From the NCBI RefSeq assembly GCF_001668615.1, contig NZ_LZMC01000038.1, positions 1-64,000 of the forward strand: a stretch of 64,000 nt of DNA, written 5' to 3'. The position numbers and the translations under genes were made by a program. The notes beneath the pieces were generated by a model. It was given only the letters and a program-made list of their open reading frames with translations, ran no database searches and was not told the DNA's origin. This document shows, piece after piece, positions 11,217 through 26,385 of the stretch; position 1 is the stretch's first letter, and every line of letters starts with the position of its first letter. The stretch is from Mycobacterium sp. 1274761.0 (lineage in GTDB: Bacteria > Actinomycetota > Actinomycetes > Mycobacteriales > Mycobacteriaceae).

Positions 11217-14200
11217 GTGAAGCTCACCCGGTGGGTGGCGACCATCGCCGGACTGATCGGGTTCGTGCTGTCGGTGGCCACGCCTCTGCTGCCGGTGGTG
11301 CAGACCACCGCGACGTTGAACTGGCCTCAGAACGGTCAGCTGAACAACGTTACGGCGCCGTTGATCTCGCAGGTTCCGGTGACGATGACGGTGACGGTGC
11401 CGTGCGACGTGATCCGCGCGATGCCGCCCAACGGCGGCACTGTGCTCGGCACCGCACCCAAGCGCGGTAAGGAAGCCGCGCTCGAAGCGCTGTTCGTCAA
11501 CGTCACACCGCAGCGGGTGGACATCACCGACCGCAACGTGGTGATCGCGAGCGTGCCTCGCGCGCGGGTCGCCGGCGGCGGAACATCGCTGGGATGCTCG
11601 CGCATCGAGATCACCTCCACCGACGCAGGCACCTTCGCGACGTTCGTCGGCCTGACCGATCCGACCACCGGCAAGGAACTGCGCAGCGGGTTCGCCGACC
11701 CCAACCTGCGGCCGCAGATCGTTGGCGTCTTCACCGACCTGGTCGGCCCCGCCCCGCCGGGGTTGAGCCTGTCGGCGACCATCGACACCCGATTCACCAG
11801 CAAGCCAACAGCTTTGAAGCTGGGGGCGATGCTGGGTGCCATCGCGGCCACCGTCGTCGCGCTGCTGGCGCTGTGGCGGCTGGACCGGCTCGACGGCAGG
11901 CGGATGCACCGCCTCATTCCACAGCGCTGGCGCACCTTCACCGCCGCCGACGTCGTTGTGGTCGGCGGGTTCCTGCTGTGGCATGTCGCCGGCGCGAACT
12001 CTTCCGACGACGGCTACATCCTCGGCATGGCCCGGGTGGCCGACCATGCGGGCTACATGTCGAACTACTTCAGGTGGTTCGGTAGCCCTGAGGATCCGTT
12101 CGGCTGGTACTACAACGTGCTGGCGCTGATGACCCACGTCAGCGATGCGAGCATCTGGATCCGACTGCCGGATCTGATTGCGGCCCTGGTGTGTTGGCTA
12201 CTGCTGTCTCGCGAGGTGCTGCCCCGGTTCGGCCCGGCGGTGGCGTCGTCCAAGGCGGCGATGTGGGCCGCGGGCCTGGTGCTGCTGGCCGCGTGGATGC
12301 CGTTCAACAACGGCCTGCGGCCCGAGGGGCAGATCGCCGTCGGCGCGTTGATCACCTATGTGCTGATCGAGCGCGCCATCAGCTCGGCGCGGATGACGCC
12401 TGCGGCCCTGGCCGTGATCGCCGCCGCATTCACCCTCGGCATTCAGCCCACCGGCCTGATCGCGGTGGCTGCGCTGCTCGCCGGTGGCCGACCGCTGCTG
12501 CGGATCCTGGTGCGCAGGCACCGCGTCGTGGGCACCTGGCCGTTGATCGCACCGCTGCTCGCGGCCGGCACCGTGATCCTCACCGTGGTCTTCGCCGACC
12601 AGACACTGGCAACGGTGTTGGAGGCCACCAGGATTCGCACCGCGATCGGCCCGAGCCAGGAGTGGTACACCGAGAACCTGCGGTACTACTACCTGTTCCT
12701 GCCGACGGTGGACGGCTCGCTGTCGCGGCGGTTCGGCTTCTTCGTGACCGCGCTGAGCTTGTTCACCTCGATGTTCATCCTGTTGCGGCGCAAGCGGATT
12801 GCCGGTGTGGCCCGTGGTCCGGCGTGGCGGCTGATCGGCATCATCTTCGGCACGATGTTCTTCCTGATGTTCACCCCGACCAAGTGGGTGCATCACTTCG
12901 GACTGTTCGCCGCCGTGGGCGCGGCGATGGCGGCGCTGGCCACCGTGCTGGTGTCGCCGAAGGTGCTGCGCTGGTCGCGCAACCGGATGACGGTGGTCAC
13001 GGCGGTGCTGTTCCTGCTGGCGCTGTGCTTTGCGACGACCAACGGCTGGTGGTATGTCTCGAGCTTCGGGGTTCCGTTCAACAACGCGATGCCTAAGGTC
13101 GCCGGAATCACCATCAGCACAATCTTCTTCGCGTTGTCCGCGGTCGCGGCGGTCTACACCCTGTGGCTGCACTTCGCGCCGCGCGACCGCGGTGAGGGCC
13201 GTTTCGCACGCGCCCTGACTCTTGCGCCGATACCGCTGGCGGCGGGCTTTATGGTGATCGTGTTCGTGGCCTCGATGCTCGTCGGCGTGGTGCGCCAGTA
13301 CCCGACGTATTCGAATGCGTGGGCTAACCTGCGCGCGTTCACCGGCGGCTGCGGATTGGCCGACGATGTGCTGGTCGAGCCCGACACCAATAACGGCTTC
13401 ATGACGCCGCTGCCGGGAAACTACGGTCCGCTGGGTCCGCTCGGCGGCGAGAACCCCGTCGGTTTCAGTCCCAACGGTGTGCCCGATCACATTGTGGCAG
13501 AGTCGATTCGGCTCACGTTGCCGATGCCGGGCACCGACTACGACTGGGACGCGGCCGTCAAGCTCACCACCAAGGGCGTCAACGGGTCGACCGTGCCGTT
13601 GCCGTACGGGCTTGACCCGGCGCGGGTTCCCGTCGCGGGCACCTACGCCGAGGGTGTGCAGCAGCAGAGCAAGCTGGCGTCGGCCTGGTATCAGCTGCCC
13701 GCGGCCGACGACGCGCATCCGCTTGTGGTGATCACCGCGGCGGGCACCATCGCGGGCAACAGCGTGTTGAACGGCCACACCGACGGCCAGACCGTCGAGC
13801 TCGAGTATGCCCGGCCAGGCCCGGGCGGGGTTCCCGTGGCGGCCGGCAGGCTGGTGCCTGACGACATCGCCGTGGCGCCGTCGTGGCGGAATCTGCGGTT
13901 CGCGCGTTCGGACATTCCCGCCGACGCGGTCGCGGTGCGGGTGGTGGCCGAGGACCGCTCGCTGACGCCGGGCGACTGGATCGCCGTCACGCCTCCGCGG
14001 GTGCCCGAGCTACGGTCCCTGCAGGAGTACGTCGGCTCCAGCCAGCCCGTGCTGATGGACTGGGCCGTCGGTCTGGCGTTCCCGTGCCAGCAGCCGATGC
14101 TGCACGCCAACGGCGTGACCCAGGTGCCGAAGTTCCGGATCACCCCGGACTACACGGCCAAGAAGCAGGACACCGACACCTGGCAGGACGGCCGCAACGG

Positions 14201-14405
14201 CGGGCTGCTCGGCATCACCGACCTCCTGCTGCGGGCGCATGTGATGGCCACCTACCTGTCGCGCGACTGGGGCCGCGACTGGGGTTCGCTGCGCAGGTTC
14301 GACACCACTTGGATTGGCGGAGACGCCGTTCCGGCGCAGATCGAGCTCGGCACGGCAACCCGCAGCGGCCTGTGGAAGCCCAACAAGATCCGGATCGGCG
14401 CCTGA
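11157..14405 (+). CDS. embB: Arabinosyltransferase EmbB
   Basis: A 1082-residue GT-C enzyme and the main ethambutol target, working with EmbA on arabinogalactan branching. The catalytic loop [13 protein letters not shown] and the [11 protein letters not shown] loop are intact, including the Asp equivalent to M. tuberculosis Asp299. Met325 in [11 protein letters not shown] corresponds to Met306, whose change causes ethambutol resistance, so the sensitive residue is present. The C-terminus ends [14 protein letters not shown], as in the family. Translation is assigned to the GTG overlapping the embA stop, but five more in-frame starts follow at 12-base steps, so the first 20 residues ([12 protein letters not shown]...) are uncertain. 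Confidence 0.95.
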   Translation: MSQAVSQAVREPMSQAVRGDVKLTRWVATIAGLIGFVLSVATPLLPVVQTTATLNWPQNGQLNNVTAPLISQVPVTMTVTVPCDVIRAMPPNGGTVLGTAPKRGKEAALEALFVNVTPQRVDITDRNVVIASVPRARVAGGGTSLGCSRIEITSTDAGTFATFVGLTDPTTGKELRSGFADPNLRPQIVGVFTDLVGPAPPGLSLSATIDTRFTSKPTALKLGAMLGAIAATVVALLALWRLDRLDGRRMHRLIPQRWRTFTAADVVVVGGFLLWHVAGANSSDDGYILGMARVADHAGYMSNYFRWFGSPEDPFGWYYNVLALMTHVSDASIWIRLPDLIAALVCWLLLSREVLPRFGPAVASSKAAMWAAGLVLLAAWMPFNNGLRPEGQIAVGALITYVLIERAISSARMTPAALAVIAAAFTLGIQPTGLIAVAALLAGGRPLLRILVRRHRVVGTWPLIAPLLAAGTVILTVVFADQTLATVLEATRIRTAIGPSQEWYTENLRYYYLFLPTVDGSLSRRFGFFVTALSLFTSMFILLRRKRIAGVARGPAWRLIGIIFGTMFFLMFTPTKWVHHFGLFAAVGAAMAALATVLVSPKVLRWSRNRMTVVTAVLFLLALCFATTNGWWYVSSFGVPFNNAMPKVAGITISTIFFALSAVAAVYTLWLHFAPRDRGEGRFARALTLAPIPLAAGFMVIVFVASMLVGVVRQYPTYSNAWANLRAFTGGCGLADDVLVEPDTNNGFMTPLPGNYGPLGPLGGENPVGFSPNGVPDHIVAESIRLTLPMPGTDYDWDAAVKLTTKGVNGSTVPLPYGLDPARVPVAGTYAEGVQQQSKLASAWYQLPAADDAHPLVVITAAGTIAGNSVLNGHTDGQTVELEYARPGPGGVPVAAGRLVPDDIAVAPSWRNLRFARSDIPADAVAVRVVAEDRSLTPGDWIAVTPPRVPELRSLQEYVGSSQPVLMDWAVGLAFPCQQPMLHANGVTQVPKFRITPDYTAKKQDTDTWQDGRNGGLLGITDLLLRAHVMATYLSRDWGRDWGSLRRFDTTWIGGDAVPAQIELGTATRSGLWKPNKIRIGA

Positions 14406-14439
14406 CCGAAAATCGGGAAATTAGCATCCCGCGGATTTC

Positions 14440-14475
14440 TTGACTTATTCCAGAAAAGGGATAAGACTTTCCTAC
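14440..14475 (+). promoter_or_regulatory. furA-katG promoter and probable FurA operator, leaderless
   Basis: TTGACT (14440-14445) and TAAGAC (14462-14467) are separated by 16 bases. The predicted start lies at or next to the furA ATG (14476), so the mRNA would be leaderless. The AT-rich TATTCCAGAAAAGGGATAAG between and around the hexamers matches the mycobacterial furA promoter described as the FurA binding site. FurA would thus repress its own operon and release it under oxidative stress. This is inferred from the family; the hexamers are seen directly. Confidence 0.7.
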
Positions 14476-17197
<2,722 letters not shown>

Positions 17198-17211
17198 CAG
17201 CGCTGGAAGGC

Positions 17212-17248
17212 AACACCCCGCGGGCTCAAAGCTCGCGGGGTGTTTGCT
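17212..17248. terminator. Bidirectional terminator between katG and accD4
   Basis: AACACCCCGCG (17212-17222) pairs perfectly with CGCGGGGTGTT (17234-17244), giving an 11-base GC-rich stem followed by TTGCTT. It lies between the convergent katG and accD4 genes. The complement also carries an A/T flank, so it can stop transcription from both sides. Confidence 0.85.
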
Positions 17249-17278
17249 TATGCGCGGCCGTTCATTGGTGGCGAGAGA

Positions 17279-18832
17279 TTAGATCGGCAGCAGACCGTGC
17301 TTGCGCTGCACCCGGCCGTAGTGCTGCTTGTCGCGCAGCAGATGCAGCGATTTGCGCAGCAGCAGCCGGGTTTCGTGCGGCTCGATGACCGCGTCGATGA
17401 ACCCGCGCTCGGCGGCGATCCACGGCGTGGCCATGTTCAGGTTGTAGCCCTCGATGAAGTCGGCGCGAATTTTCTGCACCTCCGGCGCGGTCGGATCCGG
17501 GAACCGCTTCACCAGCAGCTGCGCGGCGCCCTCGGCGCCGATCACCGCGATACGCGCCGTCGGCCACGCGAAGTTCAAGTCGGCCGACAACTGCTTGGAG
17601 CCCATCACCGCATACGCGCCGCCGTAGGACTTGCGGACGGTGATCGTCACTTTCGGCACGTCCGCCTCGACGACCGCGTTCAGGAAGCGGCCGCCGCGTT
17701 TGATGATGCCGCCCTTCTCCTGCGCCACACCGGGCAGAAAGCCGGGGGTGTCGACGACAAAAATCAGTGGCAGGTTGTAGGAGTCGCAGAATCGGATGAA
17801 CCGGGCGGCCTTGTCTGATGCCTCGTTGTCGATCGAGCCCGACATGTGCATGGGTTGGTTGGCGACCACCCCGACCGGGCGGCCGTCGACCCGCGCGAAC
17901 GCGGTGATCATCGCCTGCCCCTGCTGCTGTGCGACATCGAAAACATCGCCGTCGTCGAAGATCCGCAACAAGATCTCGTGCATGTCGTAGGCCTGGTTGT
18001 CGGAGTCCGGCACGATCGAATCGAGCTCGAGGTCGTGCGGGGTGATCTCCGGCTCGAGGCCGGGATTGACGATCGGTGCATCGTCGAAGGTGTTGGGCGG
18101 CAGGAAGCTCAGATAGTCGCGGACGTACTGGAACGCTGCCTTCTCGTCCTCGACGACCTGATGGATGTTGCCGTACCGGGCCTGGGCCTCGGCGCCGCCG
18201 AGCTCGTCGAGCGAGACGTCTTCACCCGTCACGTCCTTGATCACGTCGGGGCCGGTGACGAACATGTAGCCCTGATCGCGGACGGCCACCACCAGGTCGG
18301 TCTGGATCGGCGAATAGACCGCTCCGCCAGCGCATTTGCCGAGAATGATGGAGATCTCCGGCACGAAGCCGCGCAGCAGCTCGTGGCGGCGGCCGAGTTC
18401 GGCGTACCAGGCCAGCGAGGTGACGGCGTCCTGAATGCGGGCGCCGCCGGAGTCATTGATGCCGATGATGGGGCAGCCGACCATGGCCACCCACTCCATC
18501 AGCCGGGCCACCTTGCGGCCGAACATCTCACCGACGGTGCCCTGGAACACCGTCTGGTCGTGGCTGAAGACGCCGACGGGCCGGCCGTTGATGGTGCCGT
18601 GGCCGGTCACCACGCCGTCGCCGTACAGCGCGTTGGGATCACCGGGCGTCTTGCACAGCGCACCGATCTCCAGAAAGCTGCCGGGGTCGAGCAGCGCGTG
18701 GATGCGCGCCCGGGCACTCGGGATGCCTTTCTTCTCTCGCTTGGCGACGGCCTTCTCACCACCGGGTTCCTTTGCCAGCTCCAGCTTTTCGCGAAGTTCG
18801 GACAGAAGTTCCGCAGTGGGTTTGTTCGTCAC
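17279..18832 (-). CDS. accD4: Acyl-CoA carboxylase beta subunit AccD4
   Basis: A 517-residue carboxyltransferase subunit (522 in M. tuberculosis). In complex with AccA3, AccD5 and AccE5 it carboxylates long-chain acyl-CoA to supply the alpha-branch for mycolic acid condensation by Pks13. The two crotonase-like halves are visible: GGARIQDAV and [15 protein letters not shown] in the N-half, [18 protein letters not shown] and [10 protein letters not shown] in the C-half. It starts with GTG, overlapping the pks13 stop by four bases (GTGA), so it is the last gene of fadD32-pks13-accD4. A terminator lies past its stop. Confidence 0.96.
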   Translation of the reverse strand: MTNKPTAELLSELREKLELAKEPGGEKAVAKREKKGIPSARARIHALLDPGSFLEIGALCKTPGDPNALYGDGVVTGHGTINGRPVGVFSHDQTVFQGTVGEMFGRKVARLMEWVAMVGCPIIGINDSGGARIQDAVTSLAWYAELGRRHELLRGFVPEISIILGKCAGGAVYSPIQTDLVVAVRDQGYMFVTGPDVIKDVTGEDVSLDELGGAEAQARYGNIHQVVEDEKAAFQYVRDYLSFLPPNTFDDAPIVNPGLEPEITPHDLELDSIVPDSDNQAYDMHEILLRIFDDGDVFDVAQQQGQAMITAFARVDGRPVGVVANQPMHMSGSIDNEASDKAARFIRFCDSYNLPLIFVVDTPGFLPGVAQEKGGIIKRGGRFLNAVVEADVPKVTITVRKSYGGAYAVMGSKQLSADLNFAWPTARIAVIGAEGAAQLLVKRFPDPTAPEVQKIRADFIEGYNLNMATPWIAAERGFIDAVIEPHETRLLLRKSLHLLRDKQHYGRVQRKHGLLPI

Positions 18833-21800
18833 TTGCTCTCGCTCTCGATCCGGTTGATCGCCTCGCTCATGTGGGCGCCGACCTTCGCAATGTACGGCTC
18901 GTCGATCGCCTGGATGTGCTCGCCCCCAATGGGCACGACCTCCAAGTCGGCCACGTACTCGCCCCAGCCGCCGTCGGGCTTGCGGGTGGCGTAACGCGGC
19001 TCGAAGAAGATCGCGTCGTCGTGGTAGCGGTCAGCCATGTAGAGCGTGACGTGTCCGTCGTAGGGCTTGATCTCCGCGGTCTCGAGCAAGCGGTTGTCCA
19101 GATACGACGTGCGCTGGTGCTCGATCACTCCGCCGGGGATCTCGACGCCGCTCGCCTTGACCGCGTCGAGGACGAACTGCACCTGTCCCTCGTCGTCGAG
19201 TTCCTCGAGCTCCTCATAGGGGATCGCGGGCACCTGCACGTTGAAGGTGCGCTCGGCGAACCGCGCGTAGCGGTCCCAGCGGGCGCGGGTCTCCTCCTTG
19301 GTCTGCGGCACCTCTTCACCGGGGCGAACGGTGTCGATCAGGCCGACGAACCGAACGTCCGCGCCGGCCTGCTCGAGCCCGATCGCGCACGCGTAGGCCA
19401 TCGCGCCGCCCAGCGACCAGCCCGCCAGGATGAACGGTCCATCGTGCATCTCCAGCAGCTTGGGCACGTACTGCGCGGCGCGCTCCTCGACCGACCCCTC
19501 AACGCGCTCCATCCCGTACATCGGGGTGTCCGCCGGCAACCGCTTCAGTAGGGGCTCATAGACCACCGTCGAACCACCGGCCGGATGGAATACGAAGACA
19601 GGAACGGCTTTTGAGCCTTCCTTCGGCGCCCGCAGGGTACGGACGAAGCCGTCGAGCTCGCCCGCCTCGAGGTGCTCACGCACGATGGTCGCCAGCGCCT
19701 CGATGGTCGGCGAGTTCTTGACGTCCTCGACGGTGATCGTGCCTTCCGCGCGTTCCGAAAGACGGGCGGCCATCTTCTCGGCGGTTTCGTCGTCGAGCTG
19801 CGGCAGCGCGTTGAAGATGCCGCCCGGCGACTTGCCGGTGACGATCGCCCACGTCGCGAACGTCACGCGCTCGGCGGCCTCACGCGGTGGCACGTCGGCA
19901 CCGAGCGCCTCGGTGACGGCCTCCTGGGTCAGCACCTGTGCGGCGAGCGCGGCCGCAGAGGCCTTGTCCCCGTTGGCCTTCGGACCTGACGGGTCGGTCG
20001 GGGGCGGCGGGATCGGCAGGTCGGATGCCGGTGGCGCCGCATCGGATTCGGGCTGGGTTTCCGGCTCGGCCTGCGGATCGGGCGCGGGCGCCGTCACCGT
20101 CTCGGGGCTGGCGCCGCTCAGCAGCTTGGCCTGCTCGGCGGCGATCTCCTCGGGAGTCTGCGTCTTCTGGTGCTCGTGAAGCTCCGCGACCTCGTCGCGG
20201 TGCTCGATCGCGTACTGGATGAGGCTCTCGACGTTGTAGAGGTTGGCATCCCGCACCGCCGTCAATTGGATCGGCGGCAGGTCGAAGTCGTATTCGACGC
20301 GGTTCTTGATCCGCACGGCCATCAGCGAATCCAGGCCGAGCTCGATCAGCGGCACCTCCCACGGGAGGTCCTCGGGCTCGTAACCCATTGCGCCGCCGAC
20401 GATCGCGGCCAGCCGGTCGCGCACAGTCTCGCCGCTGTCGGGCGACCACTTGGCGAAACCGGCGCCCATGCCTGCACCCGCGGTGAGGTTGTCCTGCAAG
20501 ATTTCTGCATCGGCGTCCTGGTCTTCCACGACTAACGGCGTGGCTTCGGTGACCGCCTGCTCGACCGCGGCACCCGCCGCAGCCGCGACCGGAAGGGCGC
20601 CACCCGCAGCACCGCCCCGCGCCACTCGGCTTACTACGGCGTCGTACACCAAGGTGAACGACTCGTCGACGCGGGCGTGCACCTGGATGCTGGCACCGCC
20701 GGGATGACGGGTCATGGTCGTCACCAGGCGGGCACCCTCACCCGGCACCGCGCGCTGTTCGGATGCCGTCAGCTTGGCATCCGGAAGCACCTGGGCGGCA
20801 GCGGCTTTCACCAGCGCGGCAAGATCGGTCGTGCCCTTCGGCGCGTACTCCCACACGTGGCGGCCGTCGGGCGTGGCCACGTGGTTCCCGGGCATCATCG
20901 TCGAGCTGTCGCCGGTGAAGTGCGCCTCCAGCCAGTGCGGCTTGCGGCGGAACTTCGTCGGCGGGATGTTCGCGTAGTCGAGTGCGCCGGCCAGGCCGCT
21001 GGACTTGCGCGGGAACAGTGTCCGGAAGTCCAGATCGTGGCCGTGCACGAAGAGCTGCGCCATGGCAGCGGTCATCGAGTCGACCTCGTCCTGCTTGCGG
21101 GCCAACGTCGCGATGAGCTGTGCGTCGTGCAGCCCCGCCGTGGCGGTGGTGAGCCCAACCTGCATGAGCGCCACGGGATTCGGTGCCAGTTCCAGGAATG
21201 TGGTGTGGCCGTTGTCGACGGCGTTGCGGATGCCGTGCGTGAAGTACACGCTGTGCCGCAGGCCCTTCTTCCAGTACTCCACGTCGTGGATCGGCTCGCC
21301 GCCCGGGCGGATGTAGCTGCCCTCGTGGACGGTGGAGAAGTAGCCGGTGTGCAGCGGACGCGGTTCGATGCCCTGCAATTCGGCGGCCAACTCGCCGAGC
21401 AGAGGATCCATCTGCTGGGTGTGGCTGGCGCCCTTGGTCTGGAACTTGCGGGCGAACTTGCCCTCTTTCTCGGCGCGTTCGATGATCGCGTCGACCTGGG
21501 CCGGCGGCCCGCCGATCACCGTCTGGGTCGGTGCGGCGTAGACGCACACCTCCAGATCGGGATAGTCGGAGAACACCGTTTTGATTTCGTCTGCCGAGTA
21601 CTCGACCAGCGCCATCAACCGGATGTACTCGCCGAACAGCATCGCCTCGCCCTCGCCCATCAGGTGCGAGCGGGAGCAGATGGTGCGGGTGGCGTCGGCC
21701 AGCGACAGACCACCGGCGAAGTAGGCGGCCGCGGCCTCACCGAGCGACTGGCCCACCACCGCAGCGGGTTTGGCGCCGTGATGCTTGAGCAGTTCCCCGA

Positions 21801-24219
21801 GCGCGATCTGGATCGCGAAGATGACCAGCTGCACCTTCTCGATCGGCAGTTCGGTGGTTTCGTCGGTGTAGTCGACCGCATCGTCGAGGATGAGCTCGAG
21901 GATCGAGTGGCCGCGCTCGTCCTGCACCAGGGCGTCGACCTTGTTGATCCACTCTGCGAACACTTCGTTGCGCAGATACAGGCTCTTACCCATCTTGCGG
22001 TGCTGCGCACCGAATCCGGCGAGCACCCAGACGGGTCCATTGGTGACGGGGCCGTCGGCGCTGTAGACGTTCGGGCTCTGCTTGCCGTCGGCGAGCGCGC
22101 GCAGCGCCTTGATCGCTTCATCGTGGTCGTGGGCCATCACCACTGCGCGCGAGCGGCCGTGGTTGCGCCGCGACAGCGAACGGCCGATCGACTCGAGCGA
22201 GGAGGCCCGGCCCTCGGGGCTATCCATCCAGTCGGCGAGCTCAGCGGCGGCCAGCCGCTTGCGTGAGGTCAGGAACGCCGAAACTGCAAGTGGCACAACT
22301 GGCGTCGGCTGCTCTTGCGCCTCCATCTCCTCGCGGGCGACTTCAAGCAGCCGCTTGGCCTCGTCGGTGAGGCCGGGCAGTTCGGGTTCGGTGTCCGCGA
22401 CGTGGGCGGGCGCGTCAAGCGCGTCGGCGTCATCAACGAACTCGCCGTACTCGTCCATCCGCACCCCGCCGACGAACACCGCGTCGGCATCGGACGCGGC
22501 GTGCTTGCCGTCGGAGGCGGGCTCTAATTCGGGTTCTGGCTCAACAAGATCTGAGGGCAGCACCTCGCGCAGCACCAGGTGGGCGTTGGCGCCGCCGAAG
22601 CCGAAGCCGGAAACGCCCGCGATGGCATGCCCGCTGTAGCGCGGCCAGTCGGTGACGGTGTCGGCGACCTTCAGCCGCACGTTTTCGAAGTCGATGTACG
22701 GGTTGGGCCCGCTGTAGTTGATCGACGGCGGAATCTTGTCGTTGCGCAACGCCAGCGTCATCTTCGCCAGGCTCGCCGCACCGGCCGCCGATTCCAGGTG
22801 TCCCACATTGGATTTCACCGCACCCAGCAGGGCGGGCTTGTCGGCGGGACGGCCGCGGCCGACCACCCGGCCCAGCGCGTCGGCCTCGATCGGGTCACCG
22901 AGGATGGTGCCGGTGCCGTGGGCCTCGATGTAGTCGACGTCGCGCGGGTTGATGCCGGCGTCCTTGTACGCCTTGCGCAGAACTTCGGCCTGCGCGTCCG
23001 GGTTGGGTGCCAGCAGGCCGTTGGACCGGCCGTCGTGGTTGACCGCGCTGCCCGCGATGACGGCGAGGATGTCGTCGCCGTCGCGACGCGCATCGGCAAC
23101 ACGCTTGAGCACCAGCATGCCGCCGCCCTCCGAGCGCGCGTAGCCGTCGGCGTCCTTGGAGAACGACTTGATCAGCCCGTCGGGCGCGAGCACGCCGCCG
23201 ACCTCGTCGAAGCCCACCGTGACCAGCGGGGTGATCAGCGCGTTGACGCCGCCGACGATCGCAACGTCGGCCTCACCCGAACGCAGCGCAGCCACGCCCT
23301 GGTGCGCGGCGACCAGCGAGCTGGAGCACGCCGTGTCGACGGCCACCGACGGCCCGCGGAAGTCATAGAAGTACGACACCCGGTTCGCGATGATCGAGCT
23401 GGCCGTGCCCGTGATCGCATACGGGTGGGCGACCGACGGGTCCGACATCGCCAGGAAGCTGTAGTCGTTGGTGGAGCTGCCGATGTAGACACCGACGCTC
23501 TGGCCCCGCAGCGACGACGCGGGAATACGGGCGTGCTCCAACGCCTCCCACGTCAGCTCGAGCGCCATCCGCTGCTGCGGATCGATGTTGTCGGCCTCCA
23601 TCTTCGACAGCGCGAAGAACTCGGCGTCAAAACCCTTGATGTCCTTCAGGTATCCGCCGCGGGTGCGCGCCTTGGCGACCCGCTCGGCGATCCGCGGCTC
23701 GTCGAGAAACTCCTCCCAGCGGCCCTCCGGCAGATCGGTGATGCCGCTGCGTCCCTCGAGCAGTGCCTGCCACGTCTCGTCCGGGGTGTTCATGTCGCCG
23801 GGGAAGCGGGTGGCCAGGCCCACAATGGCTATGTTCGCGATGTCCTCATCAACTTCGCGTGACCAGTCCTCGTCATCATCGGACAGCTCGACTTCGGGCT
23901 CACCCTCGACGATGACCGTGGCCAGCGATTCGATGGTCGGATGACGGAAGGCAACGGTGGCCGTCAGCGTCACACCGGTGAGATCTTCGATGTCGCTGGC
24001 CATCGCGACCGCATCGCGCGACGACAGGCCGAGTTCGACCATTGGGGTGGACTCGTCGATGGCGTCGGCCGACTGGCTGGTGGCGTTGGCGACCCAGTTG
24101 CGCAGCCATTCGCGCATCTCGGCGACGGTCATGTCGGTGCGGGCGGGCGTCGTGGGCCGCTCGGGCGCCAGCTGGAAACCCTCTGTGTTGCCCTGCGAAT
24201 CCGGTTCTATATCAGCCAT
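18829..24219 (-). CDS. pks13: Polyketide synthase Pks13 (mycolate condensase)
   Basis: A 1796-residue type I synthase that condenses the FadD32-activated meromycolyl chain with the carboxylated alpha-chain to give mycolic beta-ketoesters. Order of domains: N-terminal ACP with the phosphopantetheine serine near residue 67 in LGLSSRDAV; ketosynthase with DTACSSS, EAHGTGT and [10 protein letters not shown]; acyltransferase with GQSLGEAA; second ACP with [10 protein letters not shown]; a Pro/Ala-rich linker (residues about 1370-1440); and thioesterase with [11 protein letters not shown]. The ATG at 24219 gives [10 protein letters not shown], resembling the reference MADVAESQEN. fadD32 ends 19 bases upstream. 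Confidence 0.97.
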   Translation of the reverse strand: MADIEPDSQGNTEGFQLAPERPTTPARTDMTVAEMREWLRNWVANATSQSADAIDESTPMVELGLSSRDAVAMASDIEDLTGVTLTATVAFRHPTIESLATVIVEGEPEVELSDDDEDWSREVDEDIANIAIVGLATRFPGDMNTPDETWQALLEGRSGITDLPEGRWEEFLDEPRIAERVAKARTRGGYLKDIKGFDAEFFALSKMEADNIDPQQRMALELTWEALEHARIPASSLRGQSVGVYIGSSTNDYSFLAMSDPSVAHPYAITGTASSIIANRVSYFYDFRGPSVAVDTACSSSLVAAHQGVAALRSGEADVAIVGGVNALITPLVTVGFDEVGGVLAPDGLIKSFSKDADGYARSEGGGMLVLKRVADARRDGDDILAVIAGSAVNHDGRSNGLLAPNPDAQAEVLRKAYKDAGINPRDVDYIEAHGTGTILGDPIEADALGRVVGRGRPADKPALLGAVKSNVGHLESAAGAASLAKMTLALRNDKIPPSINYSGPNPYIDFENVRLKVADTVTDWPRYSGHAIAGVSGFGFGGANAHLVLREVLPSDLVEPEPELEPASDGKHAASDADAVFVGGVRMDEYGEFVDDADALDAPAHVADTEPELPGLTDEAKRLLEVAREEMEAQEQPTPVVPLAVSAFLTSRKRLAAAELADWMDSPEGRASSLESIGRSLSRRNHGRSRAVVMAHDHDEAIKALRALADGKQSPNVYSADGPVTNGPVWVLAGFGAQHRKMGKSLYLRNEVFAEWINKVDALVQDERGHSILELILDDAVDYTDETTELPIEKVQLVIFAIQIALGELLKHHGAKPAAVVGQSLGEAAAAYFAGGLSLADATRTICSRSHLMGEGEAMLFGEYIRLMALVEYSADEIKTVFSDYPDLEVCVYAAPTQTVIGGPPAQVDAIIERAEKEGKFARKFQTKGASHTQQMDPLLGELAAELQGIEPRPLHTGYFSTVHEGSYIRPGGEPIHDVEYWKKGLRHSVYFTHGIRNAVDNGHTTFLELAPNPVALMQVGLTTATAGLHDAQLIATLARKQDEVDSMTAAMAQLFVHGHDLDFRTLFPRKSSGLAGALDYANIPPTKFRRKPHWLEAHFTGDSSTMMPGNHVATPDGRHVWEYAPKGTTDLAALVKAAAAQVLPDAKLTASEQRAVPGEGARLVTTMTRHPGGASIQVHARVDESFTLVYDAVVSRVARGGAAGGALPVAAAAGAAVEQAVTEATPLVVEDQDADAEILQDNLTAGAGMGAGFAKWSPDSGETVRDRLAAIVGGAMGYEPEDLPWEVPLIELGLDSLMAVRIKNRVEYDFDLPPIQLTAVRDANLYNVESLIQYAIEHRDEVAELHEHQKTQTPEEIAAEQAKLLSGASPETVTAPAPDPQAEPETQPESDAAPPASDLPIPPPPTDPSGPKANGDKASAAALAAQVLTQEAVTEALGADVPPREAAERVTFATWAIVTGKSPGGIFNALPQLDDETAEKMAARLSERAEGTITVEDVKNSPTIEALATIVREHLEAGELDGFVRTLRAPKEGSKAVPVFVFHPAGGSTVVYEPLLKRLPADTPMYGMERVEGSVEERAAQYVPKLLEMHDGPFILAGWSLGGAMAYACAIGLEQAGADVRFVGLIDTVRPGEEVPQTKEETRARWDRYARFAERTFNVQVPAIPYEELEELDDEGQVQFVLDAVKASGVEIPGGVIEHQRTSYLDNRLLETAEIKPYDGHVTLYMADRYHDDAIFFEPRYATRKPDGGWGEYVADLEVVPIGGEHIQAIDEPYIAKVGAHMSEAINRIESESK

Positions 24220-24238
24220 TTTCAGTATTCGTCGCTGT

Positions 24239-26128
24239 TCAGTCGGCTGCGTCGGGGAAGGCGTTGGCCACCTTCCCGCTGCGCAGGCTGCCATCGAGGT
24301 ACGCGGCACGGCAGGCGCGGCGGCCGATCTTGCCGCTGGAGGTGCGCGGGATGGCGCCGGCCGGGGTCAGAAGCACGTCACGCACGGTCACGCCGTGCCG
24401 CACCGCGATCGCGGCGCGAATGGCGTCGGTCACCGGCGCCAAGTCCATCTTGTGCGAACCGGGTGCCCGCTCGCCGACGATGACGAGTTGTTCGGAGGTG
24501 TCGTCGGGGTCGCGCTTGAGACCCGCATGGGTGTTCTCGAACACCTCGTCGGGAAGCTGGTTGGCCGGCACCGAGAACGCCGCGACGAACCCTGTGCGCA
24601 AAGCCTTGGTCGCCTCCTGCGCCGAGTACTCGATGTCCTGCGGGTAGTGGTTGCGGCCGTCGATGATGATGAGGTCCTTGACGCGGCCGGTGATGTAGAG
24701 CTCGCCGTCGTGGTAGGCACCGTAATCGCCGGTGCGGACCCACGTCGCGTCGTCGGTCGCGCCCTCGGCGTGCGACGGGTTGGTGCGCGACTTCAGGATG
24801 TTCTGGAAGGTGGCAACGGTCTCCGCAGGCTTGCCCCAGTAGCCGGTGCCCATGTTCTGGCCGCTGATCCAGACCTCGCCGATCTGCCCGTCGGGCAGTT
24901 CGGTGGCGGTTTCGGCGTCGACGATCACGGCCCATTCGGCGATGCCGACCTTGCCCGCGCCGGCCTGGGCCACCGCGCTGGGCGAGTCCTCGGGCACCTC
25001 GACGAACGTGCCGGTGTTCAGCGCCTCGCGGTCGACGTGAACGATCTTCGGGTGGTCGCCCATCGGGGTCGTCGACACGAACAGGGTGGCTTCGGCCAGC
25101 CCGTAGGACGGTTTGATCGCCTGCGGCCGGAACCCGAACGGGCCGAACGCCTCGTTGAACCTCCGCACGGTGGCAGCCGAGATCGGCTCGCTGCCGTTGA
25201 GGATGCACTTCACGTTGCTGAGGTCGAGCTCGGGCTCGCCCTCTTTGGGCAGGCCGCGCAGGGCGGCGTGATCGAATGCGAAGTTCGGCGCGACCGAGAT
25301 GACGCCGCCGGTGTCCTCGGGCGTGCGTGCCATCGCGCGGATCCAGCGGCCCGGCCGGCGGACGAACGCCGCGGGCGTCATGAACTCCACATAGTGGCCG
25401 ATCATCGGCGAGATCATCGCGGTGATCAGGCCCATGTCGTGGAAGAACGGCAACCAGGACACCCCTCGGTCGCCCTCTTCGCCTTCGAGCGCCTCCATCA
25501 CCTGGACCACGTTGGTGGCGAGGTTGAGGTGCGTGATCTGCACGCCGGTCGGGATGCGGGTGGAGCCGGAGGTGTACTGCAGATAGGCGATCGTGTCGGG
25601 TTCGACAGGCACGGGTTCCCAGGTGGCACCGACCTCGTCGGGGACGGCGTCGACGGCGATGACGCGCGGGCGTTCCTTGGCGGGCCTGCTGCGGAAGAAC
25701 TTCCGGACGCCCTCGGCCGCCTCGGTGGTGGTGAGGATAGCCGACGGATGACAGTCGTCGATGACGGCGTGCAACCGGCCGACGTGGCCAGGCTCGCTCG
25801 GATCGAACAAGGGGACCGCTACCCGGCCGGAATACAGGGTGCCGAAGAACGCAACAAGGTACTCGAGGTTCTGCGGACAGAGGATGGCGACCCGATCCCC
25901 GGGTTCGGTCACCTGTTGTAGACGGGCGCCGACGGCGCGGTTGCGCTTGCCGAAGTCCGCCCAGTTCAGATCCCGTGCGACGCCGTCACGTTCGGTGGAG
26001 AAGTCCAGGAAGCGGTAGGCGAGCTTGTCTCCACGCACCTTCGTCCACCGTTCGACGTGAAGAACCAGGCTGCCGTTATCGGGAAACCTGATCTGTCCGT
26101 CCTTGAGGAACGGGTTGTGGAACCCCAT
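24239..26128 (-). CDS. fadD32: Fatty-acyl-AMP ligase FadD32
   Basis: A 629-residue acyl-adenylating enzyme that activates the meromycolic acid as acyl-AMP and loads it on the N-terminal ACP of Pks13. Motifs seen are the P-loop-like [35 protein letters not shown], the hinge RTGDYG and the catalytic lysine region [11 protein letters not shown]. The absence of CoA ligase activity is known for the family. The start ATG at 26128 has a good AGGAGAG site a few bases before it. It is the first gene of its operon; the 257 bases upstream (26129-26385) must hold the promoter, but no hexamer pair stands out. Confidence 0.96.
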   Translation of the reverse strand: MGFHNPFLKDGQIRFPDNGSLVLHVERWTKVRGDKLAYRFLDFSTERDGVARDLNWADFGKRNRAVGARLQQVTEPGDRVAILCPQNLEYLVAFFGTLYSGRVAVPLFDPSEPGHVGRLHAVIDDCHPSAILTTTEAAEGVRKFFRSRPAKERPRVIAVDAVPDEVGATWEPVPVEPDTIAYLQYTSGSTRIPTGVQITHLNLATNVVQVMEALEGEEGDRGVSWLPFFHDMGLITAMISPMIGHYVEFMTPAAFVRRPGRWIRAMARTPEDTGGVISVAPNFAFDHAALRGLPKEGEPELDLSNVKCILNGSEPISAATVRRFNEAFGPFGFRPQAIKPSYGLAEATLFVSTTPMGDHPKIVHVDREALNTGTFVEVPEDSPSAVAQAGAGKVGIAEWAVIVDAETATELPDGQIGEVWISGQNMGTGYWGKPAETVATFQNILKSRTNPSHAEGATDDATWVRTGDYGAYHDGELYITGRVKDLIIIDGRNHYPQDIEYSAQEATKALRTGFVAAFSVPANQLPDEVFENTHAGLKRDPDDTSEQLVIVGERAPGSHKMDLAPVTDAIRAAIAVRHGVTVRDVLLTPAGAIPRTSSGKIGRRACRAAYLDGSLRSGKVANAFPDAAD

Positions 26129-26385
26129 CTCACTCTCCTGTCAAAGCACTCATCGCGACGCGGTCTCGCGTGCACCGTCCGGGCAGCCGCGGGCGTCGTG
26201 AGGGACTTCGTTGTCCAATTTGTCCCAGCGAAACCCAAACCTCCAAGATGTTACCGAGGCGTTGACTTTCGCTGTCGGGCCACGCTGTGACGAGCAGTTT
26301 TCATCCAGCCGTACGTGATTGGTCTTAGTTATTTCTTAATGTTATGCGAGGCGGTCCCGCAGGCCAAATCTATGCCGGTAACGCC

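Noticed and set aside
12198..13778. A 526-residue open frame on the - strand within embB
   Set aside because: The product is a His/Gln/Arg-rich low-complexity string mirroring the embB codons, without membrane, signal or domain features.
20677..22266. A 529-residue open frame on the + strand within pks13
   Set aside because: It covers the acyltransferase domain in antisense; composition is that of a shadow frame.
23957..25921. A 654-residue open frame on the + strand opposite pks13 and fadD32
   Set aside because: It is antisense to two strongly conserved genes, its sequence is Arg/Gly/Asp/Val-rich with no motif, and such frames are common opposite GC-rich genes with high third-position GC.
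26129..26385. A gene or clear promoter in the gap upstream of fadD32
   Set aside because: No frame with a start site and conserved features was found. The region must hold the operon promoter, but several weak hexamers are possible and none stands out.
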